DNA from: Azorinus chamasolen | Taxonomy: Eukaryota > Mollusca > Bivalvia > Cardiida > Solecurtidae | DNA: 64,000 bases | Reading direction: 5' to 3' | NCBI GenBank assembly: GCA_963576725.1 | Contig: OY755237.1 | Span: 50,365,090 to 50,429,089, forward strand | Shown here: positions 1 to 11,102 of the stretch, one piece after another | Layout: the number at the start of each line of letters is the position of its first letter | Position numbering within the stretch: position 1 is the first letter of the stretch | Program-made: the position numbers and the translations under genes | The notes under the pieces: generated by a model | Told to the model about the DNA's origin: nothing | What the model saw: the letters and a program-made list of their open reading frames with translations, nothing else | Database searches by the model: none

Positions 1-163
1 TACAGGAGCTTTCAGCATTAATTTCCTCTTACTTTAAGCGGCGAACTTGTAGATTAGAAATCAGATGACTTAAACTTCTGTTATCCCAAAGTAATTTGCA
101 TGATTCCTTGGAGTTCAAGCTATCAAAGTTCAGCTGTAACTTGTCATATGATATAGTACATAC

Positions 164-240
164 CTTGTCTAGTAGCTCCAGAATATTTCTTGTAAATTTC
201 CCTGTTCCTGCTCCAAGTTCAACAATATCATACTTTGCCC
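164..240 (-). CDS. SAM-dependent methyltransferase, exon 3 (partial gene)
   Basis: This exon encodes the SAM-binding motif I of a class I (Rossmann-fold) methyltransferase: residues YDIVELGAGTGKFT, with the GxGxG-like glycine loop. It starts after an AG at 242-241 and ends before a GT at 163-162 (CAAG|GTATG). It receives one base from the exon at 1402-1489, is 77 bp long and leaves in phase 0, so the reading frame is continuous over three exons. The visible protein is about 70 residues, with motif I at about residues 51-61. The rest of the enzyme (motifs II-IV and the substrate region) lies beyond position 1. Family knowledge: proteins with this N-terminal layout methylate small molecules in the cytosol; the substrate cannot be read here. 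Confident on the fold, not on the substrate. Confidence 0.85.
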
Positions 241-274
241 CTGGCAATAATTAAACATTAACATGAATCAGTAT

Positions 275-516
275 TTAACCCTTTATTCCATGTATATTCA
301 TGTAAGAAATAATGACATCATCATTATTAATTAGATTAGTTGTTATAATAGCACATGGACACTGGATTATTTGTCCATCGCAGAAACTGTAGAATAATAC
401 CTATATATAGATATTATATTATCAGCAAACAGAGCAGACCCTGATCAGATGGCTCTGATAGGAGTCATCTGATCTGGGTCTACTCTGCTTGCAAGAGCTT
501 AGAAAGGCTTAGTTAA
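275..516 (-). mobile_element. Family A TTAA-flanked palindromic MITE
   Basis: TTAACCCTTTATTCCATG...AGTTAA. Holds the inner palindrome CAGAGCAGACCCTGATCAGA..TCTGATCTGGGTCTACTCTG. Lies in the methyltransferase intron. Confidence 0.8.
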
Positions 517-857
517 GAAGTAACAGGTTACGTCCATAAAACATGATTACCCCTAGTCATTCATGATGTGGCTGTATCAACAACTCCCTTCAATTTACAA
601 AACACACACAGAAGCTCTGGTGAAATCTAAACAACCTGTTTTATAAGGCTGTAAAATTCCATGACAACAAATTAAAATACTTTCGAAGACGCTCATGGAA
701 AGAAAACTATGACATTTGCAAGAAATTGCCAACTTACAATTGTTTTAATGCTGAAAGAATTGTTATGTTCAATGTTTGACTTGCTGAAATCTTCACTAAG
801 TTTCTCTGCTTTGAGAAACTATTAACCGAGTGTCAAACAACTTGAACAATGTTACTC

Positions 858-1012
858 AGCATCTCATCTGGATACAAGCTGTTTGCGACTGTCAGCCGAG
901 ACATGATTAGCATCTCATCTGGATACAAGCTGTTTGCGACTCAGCCGAGACATGATCAGCATCTCATCTGGATACAAGCTGTTTGCGACTGTCAGCCGAG
1001 ACATGATTAGCA
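858..1012. repeat. 51-bp tandem repeat, three copies
   Basis: Three near-identical units of CATCTCATCTGGATACAAGC + TGTTTGCGACTGTCAGCCGA + GACATGATTAG; the second lacks three bases. The unit is half of a family C palindrome. Confidence 0.9.
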
Positions 1013-1102
1013 CGAGAAGGATTAGGTCATTATTTCTTACATGAGTATTGAACAGGTAAAAGTTAATTGTTTTCAGAGGCTATTATGACTGGTTATCAAG
1101 AT

Positions 1103-1335
1103 TAATCCTTTACCTCATGAATATTCATGTAAGAAATAATGTTTGAATTTTTACATGGTATCTTGAACATTTGTTTTCTTAACAGAAGCTGTAGAAACAT
1201 ATCTATATTATTTCATGTGCAACAGAATAGACTGTGATTAGACGACTCCAACAGAGGCCATCTGATCTCGGTTAACACTGTTTCACTTACTGCTTGCAGA
1301 AGTGCCAACAGCATCTCTACCAAGTAAAAGATTAA
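1103..1335 (-). mobile_element. Family A MITE, diverged
   Basis: TTAATCCTTTACCTCATGAA ... GATTAA; the centre (ACGACTCCAACAGAGGCCATC) has lost perfect symmetry. Confidence 0.65.
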
Positions 1336-1401
1336 GATCTACTGTTTAAATTACAGGAAAACCATTCTCAGATTTCACATTTATGAAGACCATCAACGCA
1401 C

Positions 1402-1489
1402 CTTCATAAGGTCCCTTGTACAAACTGTCAAACACATGTCTCACAAGCTTGTCTGTATAAGACGGTCTATTCTGGTCATAGTAAGAACC
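1402..1489 (-). CDS. SAM-dependent methyltransferase, exon 2
   Basis: An 88-bp exon between a polypyrimidine-AG acceptor (TTTCAG at 1491-1490) and a GT donor at 1401-1400. It reads in phase 0 as 29 residues plus one base. It contains the YYDQNRPSY stretch, which resembles the (Y)D..RPSYP segment that usually precedes motif I in small SAM methyltransferases of the Methyltransf_11/25 type. Its last base joins the GG that opens the exon at 164-240 to give a Gly codon. No in-frame stop or frameshift is present. The flanking introns are filled with family A and B palindromic elements. Confidence 0.85.
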
Positions 1490-1760
1490 CTGAAAGAGAG
1501 GAAAATTGAAATCATTCTTACTTAACTTAACAAGATAGCCTGAAGGATCACATATGTCACCTGCTGAATCCGTGTGACTGACAAGTGTGATGAAAAACCT
1601 GTGACAGGAGAGACAGGTGGAAGTGATCCATAAGTACCATCCAGCTTAAGCAGGTGAAATTAAAAGCATATTCATTGGCATAACAATCTTGAACAAGATG
1701 TCTTAAACAAAGTTACAAGTCTCTGCTATCCAATGGTTTGTTACCTGTACTGTTCAGGAG

Positions 1761-1968
1761 TACAGTAAAACCCCGCTGAACCGACCATCTAACGAGAGGA
1801 CATTAGTGTCTTTAAAGGCAGGTGGTTGTTTAATGCAGGATGAAAGTGATGCAGAAAGCTCCTGCAGGAGCTTTCTGCAATACTTTCATCCTGCATAAGG
1901 CTACCACCTGCCTCTAAGACTCAGAATTGACTTCATTTTTGTGGTCACATTAGAGAGGTTTTACTGTA
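1761..1968. mobile_element. Family B palindromic MITE, complete copy
   Basis: TA-CAGTAAAACC ... GGTTTTACTG-TA ends fit a TA-target (mariner-like) MITE. The centre GAAAGCTCCTGCAGGAGCTTTC is palindromic, flanked by inverted GATGAAAGT(G/A)(A/T)TGCA arms. Confidence 0.8.
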
Positions 1969-2009
1969 GTTTGATCTTTGGCTGCATTATTTGCATTATT
2001 TGCCTGACC

Positions 2010-2238
2010 GAATATTTAGGATAATTATGGTAAACAGAGTATACCCAGATCAGACAAATGCTTTTAGGAGCCGTCTGATTAGGGTTTGCTCTGTTTGCTT
2101 GTGAAATAGTATAGGTATAATTCTAGTTTCTGCCTTGCCCAAACATTCCTGCGTTCATGTGCCATTATGAAAATTAATCTAATTGATATTCAAGATTTCA
2201 TTATTTTTCACATGAATATTCATAGAGTAAAGAGATGA
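2010..2238 (+). mobile_element. Family A MITE, left end eroded
   Basis: AACAGAGTATACCCAGATCA ... TCTGATTAGGGTTTGCTCTG, then CACATGAATATTCATAGAGT at the right. Confidence 0.65.
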
Positions 2239-2366
2239 ATGAATACAGCGGACACCTGTTCATTATTTGCACTCTTTGCAATTGTAGTGGATAAAAAATT
2301 TCAAATGATTCTGATTACCATAACCTGACCAATGCTGAATTTCAAAGTGGAATGGCCCATCATTGT

Positions 2367-2557
2367 TTAACCCATCTCCACACACTTCTTTATGCCTCTG
2401 TAAAAATCACTTTTTGAAACCACTTTGATATCACAATTGGTTTCTAAACTACAACACAATTCGGAAATTTTCCTTTTTTCTAGTAAATGCTCCTTTTCAG
2501 TAGATGTATTAAAAGAGGTTGGGTCTAAAAATAGCATAATATGAAAGAATGGGTTAA
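2367..2557. mobile_element. Family A variant, decayed palindrome
   Basis: TTAACCC ... GGGTTAA with inner arms TTTTTGAAACCACTTTGATATC and TTTTTCTAGTAAATGCTCC. Same variant as 55188-55417 and the right edge of the window. Confidence 0.65.
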
Positions 2558-2931
2558 TAATAGAGACCATTCCATAATCAGCGGGCATAATTTGCGGGAG
2601 GATTTTGATTGACACAGGGTGTAGACCATGATTAGAGTGCTCCACTGGGAGTTCACATGTACTTGCAAAACACTACAGAATTGACTTTCAGCTTTTCAAA
2701 GAAAGCTTTGTCTGAGAGTGAAGATATGAAGTCCTAAAGTTTACTAGTAGGGTAAATACTGCGTTACAGTGTAGATCCTGATCAGATGTACAAGAAGTGA
2801 TCTAGGCCTACACAATTTACAAACACAGGGCCTTTTTCCTCAACACTGGCTAGACATGGAAGTGTCATACCTTGTAGTAAATATAGCAACTTGTAGCATA
2901 TATATACATGTAGTATCCATTTTAACCCTTT

Positions 2932-3649
2932 ACTCTATGTATATTCATATAAGAAATAATGACATCATGAATATTAATTAAACTAATTTTTATAATGGCA
3001 CATGGACACAGGAATTTTTGGCCATGGTAGAAACTGTCTATAAAGAACGCTTTAACCTTCTGTTTTATTTAAAACACTATGAACTAGAATAGTAAAACTA
3101 ACGATCTTTTGCAGGTTATGACAGACTTATATTTTAATGGGTTTTTTATTTATAAGAAATAATGATGTCATGAATATTAATTAGTTCAATTTTTATAATA
3201 ACACATGAACACATGAACACTGGAATTCTTGGCCATGGCAAAAACTGTAGAATCATATCTATATTACATCATAAACAAATATTTTAACAGAGCAGACCCT
3301 GATTAGACGGCTCTGACCTGAGTCTACTTTTTTGCAAAGGCATAGAGAGGTGTATTTATGGCGAAATGGGTTAAATGACCTGTCAGGCAGGGTATTATTC
3401 TGGCCAAATCTATTATTGCCCAGGTAAACCATTTACTCCATGAATAATCATTAGATGAATTGTATAAATGACCTATGAATACAGGAAGTTTTGGCCATGG
3501 CAGAAACTGTAGAATCAGATCTACATGTATATCATTTCATATGCAAACAGAGCAGATCCTGATCAGACAGCTCCTCTAAAGGCCTTCTAATGTGGGTATT
3601 CTCTGTTTGCAAATGCGTGAACAGGCTTTTATATGAGTGTAAGGGTTAA
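2932..3649 (-). mobile_element. Cluster of three family A MITEs
   Basis: Copies at 2932-3045 (half), about 3131-3374 and 3423-3649, all with GACATCATGAATATTAATTA or TTTTGGCCATGGCAGAAACT in the same order. They fill the first methyltransferase intron. Confidence 0.75.
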
Positions 3650-3789
3650 GATGATTCTAAAGAGTGGTCACATCATAGGGTTCGGTTGAGAAAAAATGAT
3701 TTTAGTTTTTGAATATACAATTTATCTGTTGCTTCTTGCATAGATGTAATGAAATCTGTACACAAAGATAAAAACCAGCAATCATTCAC

Positions 3790-3834
3790 CTGTTTAAATC
3801 CATCTTGAGCAGTTGTATGCACGTTGTAGGCCAT
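3790..3834 (-). CDS. SAM-dependent methyltransferase, exon 1 with start codon
   Basis: Fifteen codons, MAYNVHTTAQDGFKQ, ending exactly at a CAG|GTGAAT donor (GT at 3789-3788) in phase 0, which matches the phase-0 start of the exon at 1402-1489. The ATG at 3834-3832 is chosen because it gives an N-terminus of the usual length for this family. The frame stays open upstream to another ATG at 3957, so a longer start cannot be excluded. Upstream DNA at 3911-3975 holds a near-perfect 31-bp direct repeat around GTCATACACACAT. No TATA box is obvious. Confidence 0.75.
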
Positions 3835-3910
3835 TGTACTACACAGTCTGTGTACAGTCAGTGGTATCAAATAACTGCCTATAAAATAGTAGCATAAGAT
3901 AAGAAATATA

Positions 3911-3975
3911 GGACAGTCATACACACATATGGTATGTATGTTAGGACAGTCATACACACATTTGGCATATGTATG
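3911..3975. repeat. 31-bp direct repeat upstream of the methyltransferase start
   Basis: Two adjacent copies of a unit beginning AGGACAGTCATACACACAT, about 80-140 bp upstream of the proposed start codon of the minus-strand methyltransferase. It may be part of the promoter or 5' UTR, or a neutral tandem duplication. Confidence 0.6.
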
Positions 3976-3982
3976 TTCTATT

Positions 3983-4258
3983 TATTATCCCTTACTTCAT
4001 GAATATTCATGTCAGAAATAATGACATCATGAATATTAATTAACTGAAATTTTATGATGTATGAAAAAGGGTATTTTTATTCCTGGCAAAAACTGGCAAA
4101 CAGAGCAGACCCTGATCAGACTGCTCCTGTAGGAGCCATCTCAGATATCATATGGGTCTACTCTGTTTGCTCACAGAAATATATAAATCTGATTCTACAG
4201 TTCTACAGATTCTCCTCGAGATCTGTTGGTAAAGGCACAGCAAGGTGAATTTAATATA
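3983..4258 (-). mobile_element. Family A MITE next to pearl-like element 1
   Basis: TTATCCCTTACTTCATGAAT ... ATAAATCTGATTCTACAG; the right end is cut or replaced where element 1 begins (4260). Confidence 0.65.
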
Positions 4259-5559
4259 AAACTAGAAAATTGTGTCTGTAAGACACAGTGATGCCCCCTT
4301 GTGGGTGTTTGCCTAGCTGTACGTAAAATTCCTAAGTCATTTGACCTTGACCTTGGGCGTGTGGGCAGCATGGGCCGGGTGCATAATGAAAGTATGGGTG
4401 GTGTTGAATGTGTATATGCAATTCCATGCCAATAGCTAAAGCTGTTAGTGAGATATAAGACGATGAAAAAACTGTGACAACCAACTGCACGTAAAATTCC
4501 TAAGTCATTTGACCTTGACCTTGGGCTTGCGGGCAGCATGGGTCGGGTGCGTAATGAAAGTATGGATGGTATTTAATATGTATTTGCAATTCCATACAAA
4601 TAGCTACAGTGGTTAGGGAGATATAAGACAATGAAACAAGAGAGTCGTCACGGGTGACAAATGCCCCCAAAGTGTTTGACACCGAAATGCATTTTGGCAG
4701 AAAAACAATACAATGTAATGCAGGTGTAACATGAAATTTTGATGCTGTTAAAAATGACACAGGAGTCAGTTCTTAACATTAGAAACAGAACCTTTGACGA
4801 TTATGATAGCTAAGAAAAGAGCCAAGCGTCAAAACTTAGTTAAAAAGGACCCTAAGTCATTCTCAACGTTAATCAAAGTACTGACAGTACTGAAGGTCTC
4901 GGACCATATATATGTCGATTATGACTATACAATACGAAAAAGTTTGGTAGGGCCCCAGGGAAGGACTGGTACCATTGATACATAGTAAGATGACCTCTAA
5001 AGCATTATTTCCTGAACTAAAATGGTGTTTAATGGAACTGTTTGTTAAAATTGACAGGTCATCTGAACATAATTGCTGTGAACTTTTCTGAAAATCCTGT
5101 CAGTGTTTAAGATATTGTTTAAAGAAATAAATTGATGACTAGTAGCACACAGTGCAGTTCCAATAGTTCAATTTGCCTGAAGTTTACTTAAATTTATATT
5201 TGAATTTAGTAAAGGGCCATTACTCTATAATTATTTGGCCGACGTTGGCGTCATATATTGTGCCTCAAGCACCTATCCTTGTAAACACCCCGTCAAATTT
5301 AAATGAAATCTGAGCAAGCTGTTCCAAGATATGACTTCTAACAGTCACATTTCCTATATGGCTATCTGAAAGCAACAAAGGGTAATATTTCTGCTACTAA
5401 CTGGTGGATTGTAACAGTATTTGACGTGCATCAATCACCTATCCATCTATACACTACAACCAAGTTTGGATAAATCATATATGCCATGTGAATCTAAATA
5501 TCATACAGTTAACAAGATCTAATTGTAACAGAATATGTTGCAGAATGTCTCCTAAACGA

Positions 5560-6443
5560 AACTTACAACTGTTATTGGTGAGCAAAATATCTAAATTTCA
5601 ACCAATAACAGGCCATTAGTGAGCACTTGGTTACATGGCAACCAGCACTTTTGAAACAACTGCATATATATATATATATATATATATCCCTACTGACCAA
5701 ATTTTCCGAAAAATCTAATATGTAAATTGTGACACATTCAGAGGACACTACTCCATTACCATGGCAACCAAGTATTTCAAAACAACTTGACTGAGTACCC
5801 AAATACCCCTTAATGCCAATTTTCAGCAAATTTGAATATCTAAACTTTTGACCAATCAGATCTCACCATTCAGTTTCCATACCAACAAATCATTTCGAAA
5901 GACATACCAATCAATTCTGAGTGTCAAAATATCCCGACATACCAATTTTCGGCAAAATCGAACAATATCTGAATTTGCCGAAAAATGTCTAAATTTTCGA
6001 CCAATCAGAGCCACCACTAAGTTACTATGGCAACCAATTCTTAAAAACAGACCTATAAATTAGTCCCGAGTGCCAAAATATACCGTAATACCATTTTTAG
6101 CAAAATCAACCAATATATGTACTTTCGAAACACAAACCAATTGATTTGGAGTACTCAAATATCCCATGATACCAATTTTCAGCAAAAACACCAATTATAG
6201 CCAACCATTTAGTTATGGTGATTTTAATAAAATAAAAAGTGTGATGTACATCTGCATGTATCAAGCAATAATCATATGAAGTTTCATTAGGATCGGACAA
6301 TTACTTAGTCTTACTGAGAAATGCTTTGGACAAGTTCATGACGAAAGAAGAACAATTGGAAGAATCAGAATCGGAAGAAAGAATAATAAGAATAAGAAAC
6401 GGAGCAAACACAATATGTCCCTCTACTTCATTTTGGGACATTA
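5560..6443 (+). repeat. Degenerate tandem block ending in a TGTCCC hairpin
   Basis: Diverged units with ACCAATTTTC(A/G)GCAAAAT..AACC and TACCATGGCAACCA(A/G) words, then purine-rich DNA and the hairpin TATGTCCCTCTACTTCATTTTGGGACATTA (6413-6443). It looks like the 3' part of a further pearl-like element. Contains a (TA)n run at about 5664-5688. Confidence 0.6.
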
Positions 6444-6949
6444 TTATATACCAGGGGTGAAAATAACAGCATGCTTGTATATTAACAAAGATTAATGCTG
6501 GGGAAAAAGCTTAGACACACACTACAAACAAAAAATTGTCAAGAATTATATACGTTCAGCATGTTATAATTAACATTATGTAACACATACAATAAAATAA
6601 GTCCTCTTTATCTTTTTTATAACTACTAACTCTCTATAATTGGAGTAATTAGCCTTAAATGCTTACAACCTGGTACCAAGTCTCCTAAGACATTACACAC
6701 ATTATAAACATGGATCTTATAGAACAGAAAAGTCTATGATCAGTGTTTACGATGCTTGTCACACATTATGTAAAATATAATTATGATCTTCTAAACTGAA
6801 TATAAATACTTCTGATGCATTCAGAATACAGATTGCTTTTGAGGCTAAAGGTTATCCATATATCTCCGGAACGTTTCACTACGGTCCGTGCTCCTTCGTG
6901 CAGAAGGGTCGGTGCCGAATATTCAACTATAACTACAGTAATTTAAATT

Positions 6950-7118
6950 AAATAAATTAAATTATAATAAATTTATTTATTATTTTATTTTATTTATTTA
7001 TTAATTTATTTTTATAATAATAATAAATTATTAATAATAATAAAAATAATAATTAAATAAATTACAGTAAATTAAATAATAGTTTATTTATTTATTTATT
7101 TTTTTATTTTATTTTACT
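6950..7118. repeat. AT-only low-complexity block
   Basis: About 170 bp almost purely of TTTA, TAAT and AATA words. The surrounding 6440-6950 and 7119-7950 hold no gene, only AT-rich unique-looking DNA. Confidence 0.9.
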
Positions 7119-7999
7119 CGTTATGGCGAGCGGACGAGTACAATTTTCCAGGCTGTTACTACTTATTATGCAATGAATATTAAATTTACGTATTTCAAAT
7201 AATAAATGTGGACAATATTAGCCAATAAGCTCGATAAAAGGTTTTTCTATTAAGAAAAACAATGCTTAAATTGTGGCCGATTTTAGGCTGTGAAATTCAT
7301 ATCCGCGGATATGAGTCATACTCGTCATATCGGGTGTTTATACTGTATCCTGCAATTTCCAGTCGTTATCTTCATTCCCATAGTTCGTGTGTAATATGTA
7401 GAGATTGACGATGTTCCGACCATTATTCATTACTGTTTTCTCCGTAACGTTGTCTGTACCAATTCGACAAATTCAAGAAATGCTTGTAGATTCAAAATAT
7501 ACGCCCGACTTTTAGAAGTCGATTACTTTCTGGGCCATTTTTACCGGCGCTCTGTGGTATATATTCGTACGCGACCAAATTTATCATATAACGTAGCATT
7601 TTACACGGCAAAATTATTGGTAATTGAAACAGTTGCATCCGCATTTTAATAATTGACACAAATACCAAATGAAGAATTATCGATATCGTTTATCAAATGC
7701 ATTGCACTTGGAACTATATTTTTGTCTAGGGGTGTTATCAAAATCACATTTTTGGCAAAATGAAAGTAGAAATACGGGTGAAATACACCCGTAGATAACT
7801 AAATCGCTTAATCGGCGCTACGTGATAAACATTCTGTCAACGTTAAACCGTTCAAAATGTCTGCATTTGGGCTAATGAACGTATGCATTGTAAGCATAAA
7901 TTGATATTTCGTAGTATAACAGTGGTCTGATTGCGGATTATGGGATATGAATTTCTTTATAAATTTGCTTGAGGCATGCCCTGGGGATGCATTACTATT

Positions 8000-8030
8000 A
8001 GGTTTCGGAAAGTAGTCCGAAACCTAAAAA
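8000..8030 (+). repeat. 3' hairpin GGTTTCGG..CCGAAACC-TAAAAA
   Basis: A perfect stem with a GAAAGTAGT-type loop, followed by TAAAAA; related to 41223-41253. It marks the end of a short element with its own terminal motif. Confidence 0.6.
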
Positions 8031-8039
8031 GGACCCTGG

Positions 8040-9960
8040 GTTGATTGTCAACGTTTAAGGTATAGGAGATATGCTCTGGACAAGCTTTTTGTATCTGGTA
8101 AGATATAGGAGATATGCTCCGGACTGTAAAATTGAGGTCAAAGGTCAAGGTCAAGGTCAGTGATCTGAAAATGGTACAAGACTCTCCGCCACCATCCCAA
8201 GATGAACTCACAAACCAAATTTGGAATCCGTAGCTGGTAAGGTACAGGAGAAATGCTCCGGACAAGCTTTGTGTAAAATCTAGGTCAAAGGTCAAGGTCA
8301 CAGTGACCTGAAAATGGTACGCGACACACCGCCATCCCAAGATAAACTCACACACCAAATTTGGAATCCGTAGCTGGTAAGGTATAGGAGATATTCTCTG
8401 GACAACCTTTTTTGTAAAATCGAGGTCGAAGGTCAAGGTCACAGTGACCTGAAAATGGTATGCGACATTCCTCCATCCCAAGATGAACTCACACACCAAA
8501 TTTGGAATCCGTAGCTGGTAAAGTATAGGAGATATACTCCGGACAAGCTTTTTGCAGCTGGTAAGGTATAAGCTTTTTGTAAAATCGAGGTCAAAGGTCA
8601 AGGTCACAGTGACCTGAAAATGACACGCGACACTCCATCATCCCAAGATGAACTCACATACCAAATTTTGGATCCGTAGCTGGTAAGATATAGGAGATAT
8701 GCTCCGGACAAGCTTTTTGTAAAATCGAGGTCAAAGGTCAAGGTCAAGGTCACAGTGACCTGAAAATGGTACGTGACACTCCGCCATCTGAAGGTGATCT
8801 CACACACCAAATTTGGAATCCGTATCTGGTAAGGTATAGGAGATATGCTCTGGACAAGCTTTTTGTAAAATCGGTCAAAGGTCAAGGTGAACGTCACAGT
8901 GATCTGAAAATGGTATGCGACACTCCTCCATCCCAATATGAACTCACACACCAAATTTGGAATCCTTAGCTGGTAAGGTATAGTTGATATACTCTGGACA
9001 AGCTTTTTGTAGCTGGTAAGGTATAAGCTTTTTTAAAATCGAGGTCAAAGGTCAAGGTTAAGGTCATAGTGACCTGGAAATGGTACATGACACTCCGCCA
9101 TCCCAAGATGAACTCACACACCAAATTTGGAATCTGTAGCTGGTAAGGTAAAGGAGATATGCTCTGGACAAGCTTTTTGTAAAATCGAGGTCAAAGGTCA
9201 TGGTCAAGGTCACAGTGATCTGAAAATGGTACGCGACACTCCTCCATCCCAAGATGAACTCACACACCAAATTTGGAATCCTTAGCTGGTAAGGAATAGG
9301 AGATATACTCCGGACAAGCTTTTTGTAGCTGGTAAGGTATAAGCTGTTTTTAAAATCGAGGTCAAAGGTCAAGGTTAAGGTCAAGGTCACAGTGACCTGG
9401 AAATGGTACGCGACACTCTGCCATCCCAAGATGAACTCACACACCAAATTTGGAATCTGTAGCTGGTAAGGTAAAGGAGATATGCTCCGGAAAGCTTTTT
9501 GTAAAATCGGTCAAAGGTCATGGTCAAGGTCACAGTGATCTGAAAATGGTACGCGACACTCCTCCATCCCAAGATGAACTCGCACACCAAATTTGGAATC
9601 CTTAGCTGGTAAGGTATAGGAGATATACTCCGGACAAGCTTTTTGTAGCTGGTAAGGCACAAGCTTTTTCTAAAATCAAGGTCAAAGGTCAAGGTCAAGG
9701 TCACAGTGACCTGGAAATGGTATGCGACACTCCGCCATCCCAAGATGAACTCACACACCAAATTTGGAATCTGTAGCTGGTAAGGTAAAGGAGATATGCT
9801 CCGGACAAGCTTTTTGTAAAATCAAGGTCAAAGGTCAAGGTCAAGGTCACAGTGACATGAAAATGGTACGCGACACTCCCCCATCCCAAGATGAACTCAC
9901 ACACCAAATTTGGTATCCGTAGCTGATGTGACAAAGGAAATATACTCCGGACAAAAGGTA
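8040..9960 (+). repeat. Tandem array, about 150-bp unit rich in AGGTCA
   Basis: About 12 units of GGTATAGGAGATATGCTCCGG, CAAGCTTTTTGTAAAATC, GAGGTCAAAGGTCAAGGTCA and CCAAATTTGGAATCC modules. Some units have an extra AGCTGGTAAGGTATAAGC segment, giving a higher-order alternation of about 170 and about 145 bp. Homologous to 37245-38680. Confidence 0.95.
8296..9711. promoter_or_regulatory. Perfect GGTCAnnnTGACC palindromes (nuclear-receptor type) in array
   Basis: Exact GGTCACAGTGACC at 8296, 8437, 8602, 8748, 9385 and 9699, each next to AGGTCAAAGGTCA (a DR1 arrangement) and TCAAGGTCA (monomeric ERR/SF-1-type half-site). Known motif equivalence; whether any receptor binds here is untested. Confidence 0.5.
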
Positions 9961-10040
9961 CACACACCCACACACACACACACACACACACCCACCCACA
10001 CACCCACCCACACACACACCCACCCACCCACACACACACG
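9960..10040. repeat. (CA)n / (CCCA)n microsatellite
   Basis: Compound CACACA and CCCACCCA run just before the 3' hairpin of nested element 2. Confidence 0.95.
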
Positions 10041-10483
10041 CACGGTGCGATCACTATATGCCGCCAAAGCCTAGCTTTGGGGGCATAAAAACTGTGACAA
10101 CCAACTGCACGTAAAATTCCTGTCATTTGCAATTCCATGGCAATAGCTACAGTGGTTAGGGAGATATAAGACAATGAAAAAACTTTGACAAAACACTGCA
10201 CGTAAATGTGACAACCAACTGCACGTAAAATTTCCAAGTCATTTGACCTCGACCTTGGGCTTGCCGGCAGCATGGGTGGGGTGCCAAATGATAGCACAGA
10301 TGGTAATTGATGTGTATGTGAAGTTTCATGTGTATAAGTGTAGAAATTACTGACTTATAACACTTGAAAAACTGTGACATCCAACTGCACCTAAAAGCGT
10401 GACACACGGACAAATGGACAGACAGACGGACGGACGGACATGTGCAAAACATAATGCCCCCTGACTATCGTCAACGGGGCATA

Positions 10484-10737
10484 ATAACCCTGGTTTACTC
10501 CATAAATATGCCTTTCTACGCCTTTGCTAACAGAGTACACCCAGATCAGATGGCTGCTATAGGAGCATTCTGATCAGGGTCTGCTCTGTTTGCATATGGA
10601 ACAATATAGATCTGATTCTATATTTTCTACTTTGGCAAATATTTCATGTGTTGATATATGCCATTTTAAAAAATAATCTAATTAATATTCATTATGTCAT
10701 TATTTCTGACATGAATGTTCATGGAGGAAAGGGTTAA
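10484..10737 (+). mobile_element. Family A MITE, complete
   Basis: Begins TAACCCTGGTTTACTCCATA and ends ATGGAGGAAAGGGTTAA; centre GGCTGCTATAGGAGCATTC. It abuts the 3' end of pearl-like element 1. Confidence 0.8.
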
Positions 10738-11102
10738 ATTTCATATGAAGTAAAATCATCTGCAGAAACATGGTTTGCCTTATAAATGATTATTTTCATG
10801 AAATTAATATTACATCTAACTGTTAATAAATAGATACATGTATGTAGATACATGTAGTTGCCAGTTTCCACTAATCACTATTATATAGGGCTATTAATTT
10901 ATAACAGCTGCATAAATCTGATTTCATTATTCGCTGCTGTCAGTTGCCTAGCTAATACCTTATTCTGACTTGTGTTAATTGTCTAAACAGCTTGGATCCA
11001 ATTTAGGTGCCAAGTAACATATGTGGCTTCTCATCAGGATCCATGTTGTTCACAAATCTAAGAATAGCTTTAATAAATCATGCAAATTAGAAAAAAGAAT
11101 TA

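Larger units (their letters stand above)
4635..10089 (+). mobile_element. Pearl-like element 2, nested in element 1
   Basis: The 5' end AACAAGAGAGTCGTCACGGGTGAC is followed by ATGCCCCCAAAG. The 3' end is ATGCCGCCAAAGC...GCTTTGGGGGCATAAAA at 10056-10089; the matching motifs identify the two ends. Inside are unrelated blocks at 4800-6440 and 6950-7950 and a 12-unit array at 8040-9960, so it has itself received insertions. Confidence 0.6.
4260..10485 (+). mobile_element. Pearl-like element 1 (interrupted by a nested element)
   Basis: The 5' end AACTAG..TGTGTCTGTAAGACACA is a hairpin followed by ATGCCCCCTTG. Core units of about 170 bp (GTAAAATTCCTAAGTCATTTGACC...) occur at 4322-4634 and resume at 10090-10390. 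Then come a GACGG microsatellite (10417-10440) and the 3' hairpin ATGCCCCCTGA...GGGGCATAATAA (10450-10485). The core is broken inside ...GACAATGA|AACTGTGAC... by another element at 4635-10089. Confidence 0.75.

Noticed and set aside
8040..9960. CRISPR-like regular spacing of repeats
   Set aside because: Units are contiguous diverged tandem repeats of about 150 bp without unique spacers, in a eukaryotic genome.
7957..10297. Long minus-strand open frames of 116-216 codons across the 8-10 kb array
   Set aside because: They repeat with the tandem unit (VCEFILGWRSVAYHF-type repeats) and have no start context or domain; translated repeat DNA, not genes.
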